A DNA stretch of 64,000 bases from Populus alba (lineage: Eukaryota > Streptophyta > Magnoliopsida > Malpighiales > Salicaceae). The notes under the pieces are model-generated. The model saw nothing but the letters and a program-made list of their open reading frames with translations, was not told the DNA's origin and did no database searches. Location of the stretch: NCBI RefSeq assembly GCF_005239225.2, contig NC_133300.1, positions 14,599,875-14,663,874 of the forward strand. The letters run 5' to 3'. The position numbers and the translations under genes are program-made. Below, in pieces: positions 1-13,849 of this stretch; positions within the stretch are counted from its first letter, which is position 1, and every line of letters starts with the position of its first letter.

Positions 1-1894
1 GCATGATCATCTTATAAATATGCAGATAAACTAATGCTAGACACATCGCTGGATATTCATGGCGGATGTAATCTGATCATTGACAGCTAGGTGTGCAATT
101 GCCAGCAGAAGCTGCTAAGATAGCCGGTGCATGAGAGGCTCACCGCGTTGCAATTGTCTAATGCACAGTGCTGAAAACATGAGCTAAAGTTTGTGTAGAT
201 TACTGAAGTTCATTTCTTTCAGAAATGGGATCGTTGGATTAATTATTTACACCTAATCATTAACAGTAGTGGGCTCAATCAATTAGACAAGATTCCATAA
301 ATTCGCACGATGGTAACCTCATATTGGAAGAGATCGTCATGTTGGATTTGATTGCAATGTTTACTTTTCCTACACGTCAGGTTAATTGACGATACTACAT
401 GTGTTATGCAGTACCAGCTCAACTTGATGTGTTCAAGACTTGCCTAAATGTATGACTCCGCGTGTGGGTGATAATTACAGGAAAGGAAAGGTCAATTTTC
501 CAAAGGATCTAACATTGGCACCTTTCGTCAATATTGACAGGCTCCGTTGCTAGCTATTTCTCCCTTACTTGGACAAATTCAAGCATGAGCAATGGTTTAG
601 TTCTTTTCTGGTTTTTCTTGTTCCTTTTTGTCAAATTTGTTATTATATGGCTGGAGAGGATCACAATCAATTTGGAAAATAAAGTAAACAATCTCAACAA
701 TATCTACTACACAAATAATTGAAATAGCCCAAAGACCACAGAACATGTATGTGAAGTCTTGTCTATTCAAGTACATATGAACAATAGGATGATACACTTG
801 AGAAGAATAAATGTTGAGCAGAATCTTTTGGGCAAATGATAGATATGTCCTCAAAGTAGAATCAAATTCCAATTGGGTCTCCAAGCAAATGCAACACCCA
901 ATGTCATACATCTATTTGACCTCGCCCATTCAACTCCATCTTGAACTCTTAGTTGGTTATGTCATTAGATTAGGTCTTTTTATGTCATAAGTTCTTAATG
1001 TGAAGGGGTGCTTGCATAATGATTGAGGGGACCTGATTGGAAAATAATTTTGTTCTGGGACTCAATTATCAATTAGATGATAGTTGGAGCACAAAAATAT
1101 CCCTTGCCTTTTGTGGATCCAAGTTAATTTTGATCGACTATAATGTATTTCGGTGCCGGGTTAGAAATTGGTTTAATGGGGGTGGACAGTTGCTTGAGAA
1201 CAGGGATCAATCCATACATTAGACGGATCAAAACGTATAATTTTCATTTTAAACGGGCCATTTCAAAGATGTGCTTTAGAATTCTTACAAGTGCGAGAGG
1301 GTTTTATAAGATTTTCAAGATTTGGAGGGCCAAACCATCCCTAAAATTCGTCCCTACTTGTAGCATCTCTGGTGATTTTTTGAATGGATAGGGATGAGAT
1401 TGATAATCAAATTTAGAAATGGTAAATACTGCGTGCAGAACAGAACATGAGTGTTTTTATGCTGGTCGCAACTCAAGCTGACCGAGGGAAACAAGAACTT
1501 GAACATGAAACCCAGTAATTTGGAAGCACTTCATCTCGGATTCTTAAAATTTCCATCGTAACAATATACAATTGCCTATGGCTCTTGATATTTTCTTTTA
1601 TCGTGTGTGGATTAAAAACAAAAAAAACAAAACATGCGTGAACGCATAAACAAAAATCATTTAAAACAATCTAAGACTGAAAGTACAAGCTCAGGGACAA
1701 GCAGCTTTAACTTCTTGTTCGCTCAGGACATACTCATACATAATTTCAACAAGAAAAGAACCATTGCCCAACTTGTCATTGATTGGATACAGGGATTCAA
1801 GTTTGACGAGGAGTAAAATATTGCTAGAAAATCTGCAAACAGCTTCCAATAAATTAGCTGATGCCCGATGCTGATGCCCTTTATACAAACGAGC

Positions 1895-1898
<4 letters not shown>
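1..1898. other. Intergenic, no supported gene
   Basis: The composition is somewhat more balanced than further downstream, but I see no splice-supported coding exons. Short open frames at 534-722, 597-911 and 1037-1391 show no family I recognise. They may be remnants of an old transposable element. Confidence 0.5.

Positions 1899-1965
<67 letters not shown>
1899..1965. repeat. Compound (TA)n-(GA)n microsatellite
   Basis: An uninterrupted TA dinucleotide run at 1899-1936 is followed directly by a GA run at 1937-1965. It is a simple sequence repeat, likely length-polymorphic. Confidence 0.97.
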
Positions 1966-1967
<2 letters not shown>

Positions 1968-3707
1968 CTGAAGTCTAAGCTGCACAGGGAACATGTATGA
2001 AGATGGGCCAGCAGTCAGTCAAGCACCACGTGAACTCGACTCTGCTCCCAGTACTGATACTGCCTTCATCAAGCAGAAGCAGTCACTCGACTCTTACCCA
2101 CCACTGTTGATTAAGATGGGGTGATTAGACCTCTTCTTTTCCCCCCCTTAATCAGATCATTTTCAAAAACTAGCAACTATGATTAATTTATTCGAAAGCA
2201 CTTGGAAAGATGGTCAATGAATGATTTCTTTTTAGTATTTTTTTAAGACGTGAGGAACCAGACTCCTTGGATTTGCTGTACGTGACTCTTCACCACTCTG
2301 CACAAACACCAGAGAAGCAAACCTTCATTCTAGACTTGCTGTTAAAATGCTTCTTTTTCTTTTTTCTTTTTTTTTAATATTGATATAAAACAACATTATT
2401 TTAATATAAAAAGCTTTTTATACCGCATTACCAAATACAAAAAAAATGATATGGAATTAAAACTAAGAAAAATATACAAATAATAATTTAGAAAAAAATA
2501 TGGATGATTAAGTTAAGATATAAGATTTGGAAACTATGAAGCCCAAGTGCAAGGGTAGAGACATGTTAAAGGCTGGGGTACGTGGGCTAGAGCCCAGGTT
2601 AAGATTTTATCAATATTTTTTAACTCGTTTTATATAAAAATAAATTTGTAATTCTCAATTGAGTTATTAAAAAATTCTAAAAATTTACGTGAAAATGTTT
2701 AATATGATGTTTTAGTTTGAGTTAAAATTTCAGAATTTTTGGAGAAATTCAGAAATTTAATGAAAAATCATAATTTGACCAGTTTTATGTTATTGGGAGT
2801 AATTTTTAATTCGACCATTAGATTGAGCTGACATTTTACGAGGGATTTTAAAATATATTGAATAAAATCTAATTAAAATTTTAGGATGAATGAAGCTTAG
2901 CAGTGCTAACAAAAAAAAAAGACCGTCAAATAAAAATAAAATGACTCATTAAGAGTAAAATGGTTATTTGCCATTAAAAAATAAAACAAATTAGCTCTTT
3001 CTTTCTTTTATATATTTCTGACTAGGCAGAAGCAAAATAGAAAAAGAAAAAAAAAAGAAAATGAGAGAGAAAAGGAGAGAAAAGTAAGGGGAAAACATAA
3101 AAAAAACATTCAAGGGAAAAAAAAAATAAGAAAAGTGAGAGAATAACGTTGTAAACTTACAAAGTCCAACTTATAAAACACTAATCTAAGGAAGAATCAA
3201 GTGAAGGAAGGAGGAATTGAGAGAGGGAAAAAATTTAATTATTTTGTTTTCCAGCTAACATGGGATTGTTATTTTATCTCAGTTGAGGGGTTGTTACAAT
3301 ATCGATTCAGATTTGATTATAAATTAATTATATTCCACAAAACATTGAAGGATGTAACTTCAATGGTGGGTTTAATTTTACTTTCACTTCAATTTTATGT
3401 ACTTTCAAATTTATTTTTTAATATTTTAGGTAGTGTATTTGAATTAAAACTTTACTATTAATTTCAAAAATTCATATACATGAGTTAATAATTGATCTTA
3501 AAAAAATTTATATATTTATTTAATATTTCAGGATAAGAAAAATTCCTAGCTCCGTTTTTGTCTAAGTGTAAGATACACTTTGGTTTGACAATGGCTTTAA
3601 TGTAGATTTATGTTACAACTTAATGATATTCCAAAATCCTAAATGCTTAAAAACAAGGTTTATGTGGTTAGATAGTTAATTAATCACTTGGTCATGCAAT
3701 CTACTCC
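1966..3707. other. AT-rich intergenic sequence
   Basis: The stretch is AT-rich with A/T homopolymers and a purine-rich stretch around 3035-3140. It has no defensible gene. The open frame at 3201-3461 is low complexity and lacks coding character. Confidence 0.5.
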
Positions 3708-4107
3708 ATTCTTTGTGGCTAGGATAGCTAAAATAGATGTAGCTTGATGTGGAAAGCCAGACACTTGCAAAAGATCCCATGTGATAAATTAGGAAACTTT
3801 TGTATGCTTAAATAAGTATTTTTTATAGTGAGAGAACGCATTAATATTTTAAAGAGAAATTTTCTGAAAATATATATACAATGGAGAATTAAGATTTCAT
3901 TGTAGAGCATTCTTTATGGCTAGGGTGGCCAAAATAGGTGTAGTTTAATGTGAAAAGCCAAGTACTTACAAAATATCCCCTATGGTAGGTTAGGGAACTC
4001 TTAGATATTTAAGTAAGTATATTTATAGTGAGAGAGAGGTGCAATAATATTTTAGAGTGAGATACTCTAAAAATATATATGTAATGAAAAATAAAGATTG
4101 TGAACCC
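3708..4107. repeat. ~200 bp tandem duplication, LTR-like
   Basis: Two diverged copies lie head to tail at 3708-3908 and 3909-4107, both starting with ATTCTTTRTGGCTAGG and both containing TATAGTGAGAGA. The units look like the 3' part of an LTR or UTR, with short A-rich tracts. I cannot assign a family. Confidence 0.7.
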
Positions 4108-5437
4108 TTTACATAGATGGTTTAAAGAGCATTTATAGCTCCTAAACCTGTTCTTTTGTTGGAGTGGAGGGCTAGAGAGTCATTTCATCCTTATAAATTA
4201 ATCTTGAATTGTGAGTTTCATTTCACTCAACCTACTTAAAACACTACAACCTTGTACGTACTTGTCTTCCACTAAACTTATTCAATTAAAAGATGGAGAC
4301 ATTGTAAGCCATAAGAGACTTTTGTGCACCTAACAATGTAGGTGGAGTAAGATCCAAGCTAAAATAGGTTGGGAAGACAAGCGCAAAGTGCAGTGCAAAA
4401 AGACAAGCTTCGAACAAAGAGCACCAAATGTAGAGCCTAGGCTTATTAAAAAAATCACTCATTCATGTAAAACTATCATAACTTGATATTGATTTGCTGT
4501 TTCGATCATTTTTTAAAACATATTTTAATAAATAGAAAAACTTTCTCAAAAGTGTAGTTTCAACATAATTTGGTCAATTTTGGCTATTTCATAATTTTTT
4601 ACTTTTTAGTTATCGTTTGTATAATGATTTTTCCAAACTAAAAAGAATGAAAAAAAATCAAAGAAGAAAATCTAAAAAAAAAATTAATGAGCATAGTGAT
4701 AATTGAAGAGAGGGTGGGGGACCAATCTAACCCAAACGATTAAGGGATAAGGTTTAAAATAAAATAAAAAAAATTGAAAAAAAAAAAAAAAACAGAGAGC
4801 ATACAATTAATCATCGATCGAATATCGAAGACAAAGTTCCCAATCTTTGAAAACAAAAAATTCAGCTCCATTATCATCCCCGGGAATAGGAGGTCTTATT
4901 ATACCATCAATATCATCACCATCATTTTATTTCTCATTAAAACTCAACATATCATCATTTTCACTGTCACTAGACTCTTACCTGCATTGATCTATGTATA
5001 AATTCTCAAACATACGTTATCCATTCATTTGCAGCAAATCAAGCATCAATTGCACTTGTAATCGGCTTCTTAGAGAGAGAGAGAGAGAGAGACAGAGTGG
5101 TTGTTTATGTTAGGGAAATAAAAAGAGACTAGATTTTATTTCATAAAATGTCAGCAACATCTTCCACCACCATGATTCAAAACGATAACATTTTAATGAA
5201 CTCATGATTCGAAATCATCAAAAACAGTACATCTTTTTTTAAAAAAAAAAAAACCTTCAGCTGGGTTTTCCAAAAGGGAATTACTGGGGGTTAATTTCTG
5301 GGAAGTAAAATAGGGAGGGGAGGGAGGGACCATGCATGGAGATGACAGTCAGCAAGGAGACAAGATAAAGTGGTAAGAAATATCAGAAAGATTGAGGGCA
5401 AGGAGACAAAAATCAATCAATTCATTGAATAAAACAG

Positions 5438-5468
5438 GTGCACGTGGACATACTAGCCACACGTGCAC
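5438..5468. promoter_or_regulatory. Inverted pair of CACGTG G-boxes
   Basis: CACGTG occurs at 5441-5446 and 5460-5465. Flanking bases extend the symmetry to inverted arms of about 9-10 bp around a short spacer. G-boxes bind bHLH and bZIP factors. No gene start is recognised nearby, so function is unproven. Confidence 0.4.
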
Positions 5469-6389
5469 TCAATCATCATGTGCGGCAACCCCACCTCTCA
5501 GTTTCTTTTCTCTTTCCCTCTTTAAAGCCATCGGGGATGAGAAGATGTTAAGAACTAGAAAACAAATGAACTGACATTCTTTAATCTTTCCTGCAGATTC
5601 TTAGTGCATTTCTTGCAGAGATGAATTCATTGATTGATGGGCTTTATGTTACCACTCCTCCTTTTCTTCTGTTTTTTGTTCTTGGCACTTGGGATTTTGA
5701 GTCTCAAGGGACTTCCACCTAGTGCATATCTTTTATTTATTATCCTTTTGTTTTCATTCTTTAATTAAATGGAGATGTTTGATGGTGTGATATTACTTGT
5801 GTTTTTTAAAGCCTGTTTTTTCATTTAAAAATATATTCAAATATTTTTTAAAATTTTTTTATATTAATACATTAAAAAAATTTTAAAATTAAAAAAAAAA
5901 AAAAAAACATTATATGATCCATTGTCTTAATCGATAACTTGGGTTTATTTTCGGATCGAGTTTGTAACGTCAAAGTTCATGGGTTTAACTAGTAAACTAT
6001 TATTTTATTTATAATCAAACTAGATATATGCTTGCAAAAAAACTGAGCTTGGAGTTGCAAGAACAATTATATGTTAACATTGTGGGACGTTCTATTTATA
6101 ATCTTAAAACACTTAAATATAAATTTTTTTATCATAACGACTTAATTGTATATTCCATGATATCATTAAAATACCTTTTATTTTAAAAAATATTAAATAT
6201 TTTTGACATTTTTATTTTAAAATCATCTAAAAAATCTTTATTTTTTTTTTCATACTTTAAAAAACATCTTACTCGCATAGTCAAACATAACATAAGTGCT
6301 TATAAATTACTCTCAATTTTATTTATTAAAAAAAAATAGAGGGTATGGAAAAATCAATGTTCATCCACACCCATTAAACCATGAATTAC

Positions 6390-7480
6390 TAGAAATCCAC
6401 AAAGTTTTTTTTTTTTTGCCTTTTGATTTATTTTTTGAATTTTTGTTATGATTTTTTTAAAAGAATTTGTTTTTTTCTATTTCATCTTTCAATATTAAAA
6501 TAGTTAGAGAATTAAATTTTATAATTTATTTCTTTTTATTTTTTTTCTATAATAGTTTATGGGTTTTCTAAGATAACCCAAGTTGCCCTAGTTTATGTTT
6601 ATATTTCCTTTTGAGTTTTTTTTTGTTTTTGTTATTGAACTTTTGTTATGATTTTTTATTTTTTTATTTGTTTGTTTCATCTTTCAATATTGGTGATAGT
6701 TGATAATTAGATTTCAAAATTTTTTATTTTCATTTTCTTTTCTATAAGGTTAATTGGTTTGCAGGTTTGCCAAAATAATTCAAATTGCCCTAATTTACTA
6801 GTTTGGTGGGGTATTTATTTTAATTGAACTTGACTTTTTTTATCATCTATTTGTTTCTTATATAATTAAAAAAAAAGCAGTTTTAGAAAAAAAAAAGTTA
6901 TTAAACTTTATAAAGTCCATGAATCTAGTTTGGGCGTCTTGTTGGTTGACCTGGTTTATGGGATTGACGAGTTTAACTTTTTTTTTTTAATTTTTTTAAT
7001 TTTTTTTATTTTATCCTTAGATATTGGGTTAATTGAGAATTCAGTTTCATATTTAGTTTCATTTTGCTTTCTATGAAGTTATCGCGGCTTCAAAAAAATT
7101 CTTGGTATTGGGTTAATGTTTGATTTTACTATCGTTTATTTTTATTATCATATAGTTAAATAAGAAATAATTTTTAAAAATAAATTATAATCTTAGTGAA
7201 GTCCATAACCCGATTCATGGGTTTTGACATGCTAACCACCTAATTCATAAGTTTGACGAGATCACCTATTGACCGGATATGCTTTATTTTTTGTCATTTA
7301 ATTTATTTTAATTGATTTTTTTAATGCATCTTTTAATATTGAATTGATTGAAAATATACTATATACTATATAATTTATTTTTATTTGATTTCTATAGGGT
7401 TATCATAGTTTCAATAAATATATGTTTTTTATACTTAATTTTAGAACTATCTATTTTTATCAAATAACCCAATTGTGATC
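6390..7480. repeat. Degenerate T-rich repeat cluster
   Basis: Several roughly 200-300 bp segments share phrases such as CATCTTTCAATATT and TTTCTATAAGGTTA, followed by a short 'pass through G-rich' segment. They look like degenerate copies of one dispersed family, with relatives in the opposite orientation at 8420-8920 and 16640-17400. Boundaries are approximate. Confidence 0.5.
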
Positions 7481-8419
7481 TAACTATTTATAGGTGAAAA
7501 TGGTGATTTCTGGCATTCAAAAATAGACGTTTAAAGGGGCAAATAATTGATTGTTTTGGGACTGTTTTATCATTGACCAATAATTCAAGCGATTGTTACA
7601 TTTTAGGCCTTTGCAAGGTAAGAAGCTAAGATTGCTCTCGCTACTAATTCGTGAGATTGCAACATCAATCTATAGTCTAAGTAAGACATGAATCAATTAT
7701 ATTGATGTATGCTTTTGATTTCTTTTTCCCTGTTTCGCTAAATATTTTAATAAAAGGCTGAATAGAAGATTTAATTAAAAGATGTGGAATCTTGGCATCA
7801 ACTGCTAAGTTTTCTGATTAATTTTAAAGACTTTAACGACCAGAAGAAAAGGATATATATATATATATATATATATATTTTGTCTTTTGTCGGCAGGTTG
7901 CTAAAAGTTGTTCCTCTACTAATAAAATTGATAGTATACTAGTTCAAATGATTGAATATATTCATCTCTTAATTTCGTAAAATTTCTAAAATACAACTAA
8001 ATATCTCTTAGTTCTTAAGGTTTCTATAATTCTACGTACAGTATAGTTTTTATCAAGGCAAAGTTATTTCAATTTTTTCTTTCAAAATCTCTCTATTTTC
8101 ATCTGAGTTCCATGCTGGAAAAGAAAAGGTTAAAGAGCAGAGGTAAAAATTATATATAAAAGGGCAAATATGCTTGCCTTTTAATTTTGTCAAATAAAAG
8201 ATCTTTCAAGGACATGCTGAAAAGCTTATCACATTTCACACTAAAGGCAATTCAAAATACATCAATATTTTAGATTATAAATAAAGAAAAAATACCAAAA
8301 TATTACTATATGACACTCAAAATCCTAAAAAAAAAATTTTATAGAAAATAAACTAGTTTAGAGCATCACATTACATTGCAGCCCGAATTAAAAAGAAATG
8401 AATGTAAAAAGAAATATTT

Positions 8420-8920
8420 AGAAATTCGGTCTAGCAAGTTAATTTTGAAATTTACTATACTACTTACATAACCCGAACTTAAAATTAAATTGTGTGTAAG
8501 TTGCTCCAACATAACCCGGTCGACTTGATGGGCTCAAAACAACCCAGATGACTAATAAAAAATATAGTTTTGGCTTTTAAAAAATCAAGATTAGATTTTT
8601 TTTTTAATATTGAGATGATCGATGACATATTAGATCAATCTAAGTTTATCTCGTCAAATCCACGATTCGGGTTATGAAACTCCAGTGTGTTTAAGAAATA
8701 TTTTCTTAAAACTATTTTTTACTTAATTATATAATAAAAAATAAATGTTTGTAAAATCAAGCACAAACCATGAAAAAATCAAATATTGAGATATTTGTTT
8801 GAGATTATATTAACGTTATAGAAAACAAACTGATATAATTTATAAAGATAAATTCAAAACAAATCAAATATTAAGGATAAAATTAAAAAAAAAAATACAT
8901 AAAACAAGAGGAATAAAAAA
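8420..8920. repeat. Dispersed AT-rich repeat, copy 1
   Basis: The segment shares its order of phrases with 16640-17400: an 'ACTCGG/AACCC' segment, then TATAGTTTTG, then AATATTGAG, then ATAACCTCATAGAAA-like words. That indicates a dispersed element family. No termini or coding capacity are seen. Confidence 0.5.
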
Positions 8921-9343
8921 AATCACTTCCTTCCCATATGAAGTCTTCTGCCTAACTATATTCCCCCCTTTTCTTCCAACTCTTCAATATGCAGATCATT
9001 TTCTATGTTAAAAAGTTTTCGTCCTGTTATCCACGTTTCAATTCAATATCTTTTGCGAATTTTCAAAAATACGAACCATTATCTTAATGATTGAAAGGCA
9101 CCAAGAAATTGTTGGCTAAGAATCATCGATTGTGATGGTTCATGAACCAACAATATCCGCACCAGGAAAGTCCCATAATTTCAAAGAAATATTTTCCAAA
9201 GAAAGAAGACAGATGAGAATGCACGGAACCATATAATAAGTGATGAGAGGGAAATCTCCCTGTAGGAAAAACCTAGCCAAAAAGAAAGAAGATCAGTCAA
9301 CCGAATCTGAAAATAAAATATTATAAAAAAAATTAAAAAAAAA

Positions 9344-9466
9344 ATGTCACTCGCTCGTTATGCAGTCTTTCTTCAAGTAATCTTTCTCACCCTCTTAATT
9401 TCACTATACGCTGGGCACCCAATATCAGCCATGGAAGATGGATTGGCATGGCGTATATATAATTAA
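9344..9466 (+). CDS. Candidate small secreted peptide (40 aa)
   Basis: A 40-codon frame starts at ATG 9344 and stops at TAA 9464-9466. Its N-terminus reads like a signal peptide: a basic start (MSLARYAV), then a strongly hydrophobic core (VIFLTLLISLYA) and a small-residue site near ISA. The remaining tail is only about 11 residues and matches no peptide-hormone family I know. It could be exon 1 of a longer gene, a non-coding transcript or chance. The surroundings are AT-rich and the frame's base composition stands out mildly. Confidence 0.25.
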   Translation: MSLARYAVFLQVIFLTLLISLYAGHPISAMEDGLAWRIYN

Positions 9467-10705
9467 TAAAGTATTTGTGAATGTCATAATTCAACATGAT
9501 AAGAACTTGTTGGAGGAAGAAGACAAGTGAGCGTGCGAGCGGACAAAGACAGGGAAAATCATTTAATATACTATAACATTAATGTCTATTGTGTAGATGG
9601 AGGAGCACAAATAATAGTTTAGTTTTTGTTTGTTAGTTCCGAAAAGGGTTTGGTCTGATCCCTTCGCTCTTTCCAATCCCCAACAACACTTGTAAATAAC
9701 AATCAAATTACTATCTTGAATCAAACTGAAAAGATATAAAATAATTAGGTTCCAAATAAAAAAATTGAGTTATAAAAGAATCAAGTATCAAATAAAAAAA
9801 AATCTAATGAGAAACCAAATTAATACTAAAAAATAATTAGTATATGCAACATACTTGTTAACATGCCAGGAAAATCATCATGTTTGAGCGGCGTATGCGG
9901 CCTCTCCCGAGCTCTAATGATGGTTTTTCTTGGTGTTGCTGGAATTGACTCTGCAACTACTCTCTTCCATGACAACATGTGTTGGTAGCATAGCCACAAC
10001 TTCGCTCTGATAACCTTTAGCTTTTCTTTTCTTTTTTTTTCTTTTTTTTCTCTCCTCATTAATTTACATGCATATCAAAAAATAAAAATAAAAAACTATT
10101 GTTGTAATCAAGTAGTATGTGAGAAAGGCCACAATGTTTCTTTTATAGGAATCAAGATTTTTTAAAAACTTTAATTTGATTTAATTTTAATTTTAATGAG
10201 TAAACTTGCTGACTTTTTAATGTAGGTTTTCAATTCAATCCCTAAGATTATTGTCAACATATTATTTAAGCTTTCAACTTGTTTTCATAACAAATCACAT
10301 TACAATTTTGCTAATTATTTAAGATGAAAAAATAAATTCCTATTTCTTAGGCAAATAAAATGCAATTATATTTTTTAGTTGGTTTTGATAAGTACTTTAA
10401 TTAGAGATTATTATTTTTTGTGCAAGGAATACTATTTTTCATGGTGTTTGCTAATTGTTATACCGCACGAGTATTCAAATTAATTTGAACATGTTGATCA
10501 AGCCATGATTACTAGTTGACCAACATGTATGACCAACTTTCTTGTACTTTGCCATACATTAATGTAAGTACTTGTAATTAATAAATTAATAATTTCAACC
10601 CCCAAAGGTATATATTTAATTGCTGAATTTGATTTTATTTTTTTGTATTTCTTAGTTGTATTATCATGTTTTTGATATATTTTTTAATTGAAAATACATT
10701 AAAAT

Positions 10706-10744
<39 letters not shown>

Positions 10745-13700
10745 TTTTGATATCAATATTCCAAAAACACTTTAAAAAAGCATAAATTTAATGATTTTTC
10801 AAACAAAAAGCATTTTAAAAAGGGGATAAACAACAATAAGATCTTGGTACATTCAAGAGATAAAAACACACGTGCAAGATGCATGCACGTGTGAATGTAC
10901 ACAAATAATACACACATGGAGAGGGAGAATAATGTTAAGAGGTAGGGGAAGAAAATTAATGGTGGCAGACCAAAAAAGAAAAGGCCGTCGTGCTGTGCTA
11001 TTAGAGCCTTTTTAATTTAATGCACATCATTTTTGTTAATTATAAATCAATCATATAGTTTGGCATGTGGTTAGATTGTGACATTCCCCTCCCTTGTATG
11101 TCCCCATGCCATAGAATGGATCGATGACCTCACCTCATCCCTCCCTTTCACTCTTTTTTCTAAACGTTGACAGACAGTAAGAACAAGATGCATCCTGTTC
11201 AAGTTTTAAATTTGAATCTTCTTCCTCTTCTTTTTTTTTTTTTTCTTTTTTTTCTCAAGAACACAGGCCTACGTGAAGGAGAGGGGGCAACTACTTAGTT
11301 CTCACTACATGAAGATGTTCATTATTGTTGAAGATTTCTGCTTGATGACAGCGAGCATCCGTGCAGATTGCACCCACTTTTTGGTGTTATCCTGCCAAAA
11401 TGCTAGTTGTTCTTAGCTTCTTGCTCCAATTCCTATCTTCCTTGTGTTCTCTCTACATAATTCATTTTATTTTCTGAGAGTAGACAACATTTTGGTATCA
11501 TCAATACCCTCCTATTTGTCGGCAATATCTTTCCATTGATGGGATTGATAATTCTCTCCATTATTTATGGTTTTATTGGCAACAAATTATTGGAATTCAA
11601 AGGTGTTTATCATGCCATTTGTCATTATTTTATGGTGCCCATGTATACTATAATTTCTACCATATATGTGGGGCATAATTCCATGTACCATGAATAATTC
11701 GACCTTTTGATGCATCAAACATTCTTCCATGATGAAATTTTTTTTACTTTAAATTAATTTTTTTTTATGTTTTTAGATAAAAGGATCAACAATTAACTTA
11801 CACCCACAACACGATTGCTCCCATATTCAATGATATATTCTCTCGAGAATAAAATCTATTTTGGTTTGCAAAGTGGATGCATCTTTTTGTTTACTTACCC
11901 CCCTCGCATAGAGATGGAAAGCAAACGCATCTTTTAAAGAAGAGGGATTGCAATTCTTTCATGGATTTTTAAACCATGATGAGTAATTAAAACATATCCT
12001 TTTGGTTTTTGTTATATTTTTTATGGCACCTCTATCGACGTCCCAAATGCCTAACCCGCCATCACTTTCTTCAATTGAATCCTCCCTTCTCATGAAAAGG
12101 ATGGTTGAACAAATTTGTCGCTTTTGAAAATTTGTAAAATGGGTTTTTGCAAGATTGTGTCAAATCCTTTTCCAAGGATCCTCCTATGGATCCACACTTT
12201 TCTTCAAGTCACCATCCTATTCACCTTTAGTCCCACGTCTAGACAAGCTCCATAGGCTTAAATAAAAAAGTCAAAAACCAAATGAAGAGAGTAGGAGACG
12301 AAGAAGATAAACAGAAGTTTACAAGACATGCATGCCATGTCTCTTTGCAAACCATTTAACATGTTGATTAGACCGGAGGTCATGTACACCTACTGTACGG
12401 AGCCGCCCGTAAGATACACGAGTGTCCACCATTTGCGATGTCAATAGATGCAGAAACCCCACTTCTATTCACATATCAAGCGGCTTTGTGGGTGTCCTTT
12501 ACGTGGTTTTGACAGATAATCTCTCTTTTTTGTAGACATTACATTTACTTTGTTCCTCCAGGGTGACTTGTGAGGAGGTCGGGTGTTTTTTTTCCCTTTT
12601 TTTTGACCTCATTGGGCAAACATGAATTGTAAAGTTTAATCCAAAAATGATACTCGAGGTTCTGTCATTTCAATTTTCTGATTGTTCTGTATTTTTTATT
12701 CTAAAAATCCGATAACCAGTCAGAATTGTTTAAATATAAACAAAATGGTATTTAAAAAAAAAATCAAACAAATGTGTTTTTTAAATGTTTTTAAAACTTG
12801 AAAACAAAAGAATAACGACACAAATGATATAAAAGAAGTATAGATATCTTATAATTTAATTTGTTGGGATGAAAATGATGTGTGTGTCTATATATATGTT
12901 AAAAAAATTATAACCTTGATAAATTAACAATCTCAATTAAAGTATATATTGTATGTGTGTGGCCATAGTGTTCTCGTATGATTAAGTATTTATTTTATTA
13001 TTTATGTTTATGTTTTATTTAATGTTCATAAAATATATTAATTAAGTATACAATGAATAATTTTAGTTTGTTATAAAAAATAAATAAATCCATGAACTTT
13101 ATTTAATAAGACTAATTACATTCATGGAATTATTCTGTTAATTTCAATAAATATAATAATGATAATAATTCATAATTCGACAAGCAGATGGTATTTTTAT
13201 AATTATATATAATACATGATACACGTATTAACTTTAATGTTTTGAAAAAAAAATAAAGAATACTTTGATAAATTAATAATTTATACATTAATTAATAAAA
13301 ATTATCAATTAAATAATATCTCGATTAATTAATAAGCTTTTAATGTTCAAAGTGTGCGTGTGTGTGTGTGTGTAATGTTTAGAGAAGAGTAAGGAAAAAA
13401 AGACTTTGCTAGTTAACAACAAAATATTTTACAATATTAGTCTAAGGAGAAATGTTGGCATTAATCGATACTAAGATATAAAAACATGTTGAAAACAAAT
13501 ATCGTTGAGTTGATCCGACTTTTACCGGTAACCAATGTTTAATGTTGATGTCCCATAAAAGCCTCGTGAGAAATGGGAATTGAGTGCACTTATGCACTTA
13601 GATATCATTTAGTTACTCACTGGGAACAGAAAGAATAAAAATAATGAAGATAAAAATGTATTTTGTTGAAGAGATAAAGATAAATGTATAAAAATAAATA

Positions 13701-13849
13701 TATTTTTAAAATAATTTTTTGAGTGAATTTAATATTTTTTTAAAACAAGAGGTACAAAAAAGGATATCTCTCTAAAGATAATATATTTTTTTTATTTCTA
13801 AAATATCATTGTAAAAAATTCTTCATTTAAAAATTATCAACCCAAGACA
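9467..13849. other. Intergenic, no supported gene
   Basis: No gene is supported. Contents include a TA run near 10710-10740, an inverted G-box pair at 10868-10892 and a GT run near 13352-13372. A less AT-rich stretch at 11.0-12.6 kb shows no exon I can defend. Confidence 0.5.
10868..10892. promoter_or_regulatory. Inverted pair of CACGTG G-boxes
   Basis: CACGTG occurs at 10869-10874 and 10886-10891. The 9-bp arms ACACGTGCA and TGCACGTGT are exact inverted copies. It is a candidate bHLH/bZIP site or the core of a small palindrome. No adjacent gene is recognised. Confidence 0.4.

Larger units (their letters stand above)
4108..9343. other. Gene-poor AT-rich region with dispersed repeats
   Basis: No gene is supported. 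The stretch holds a GA run near 5075-5092, an inverted pair of G-boxes near 5438-5468, and T-rich degenerate repeats at 6390-7480. It also has a TA run near 7852-7878 and a repeat at 8420-8920 that recurs at 16.64-17.40 kb. Confidence 0.5.

Noticed and set aside
597..911. 104-codon minus-strand frame with hydrophobic stretches
   Set aside because: No domain recognised and no splice partners; may be a retroelement remnant, but I cannot support it.
9826..10059. 77-codon minus-strand frame with a peptide-hormone-like RPHTPLKHDDFPG segment
   Set aside because: The N-terminus is a poly-Lys/Glu run from a purine tract, there is no signal peptide, and the motif fits none of the CEP, RGF, IDA or CIF patterns.
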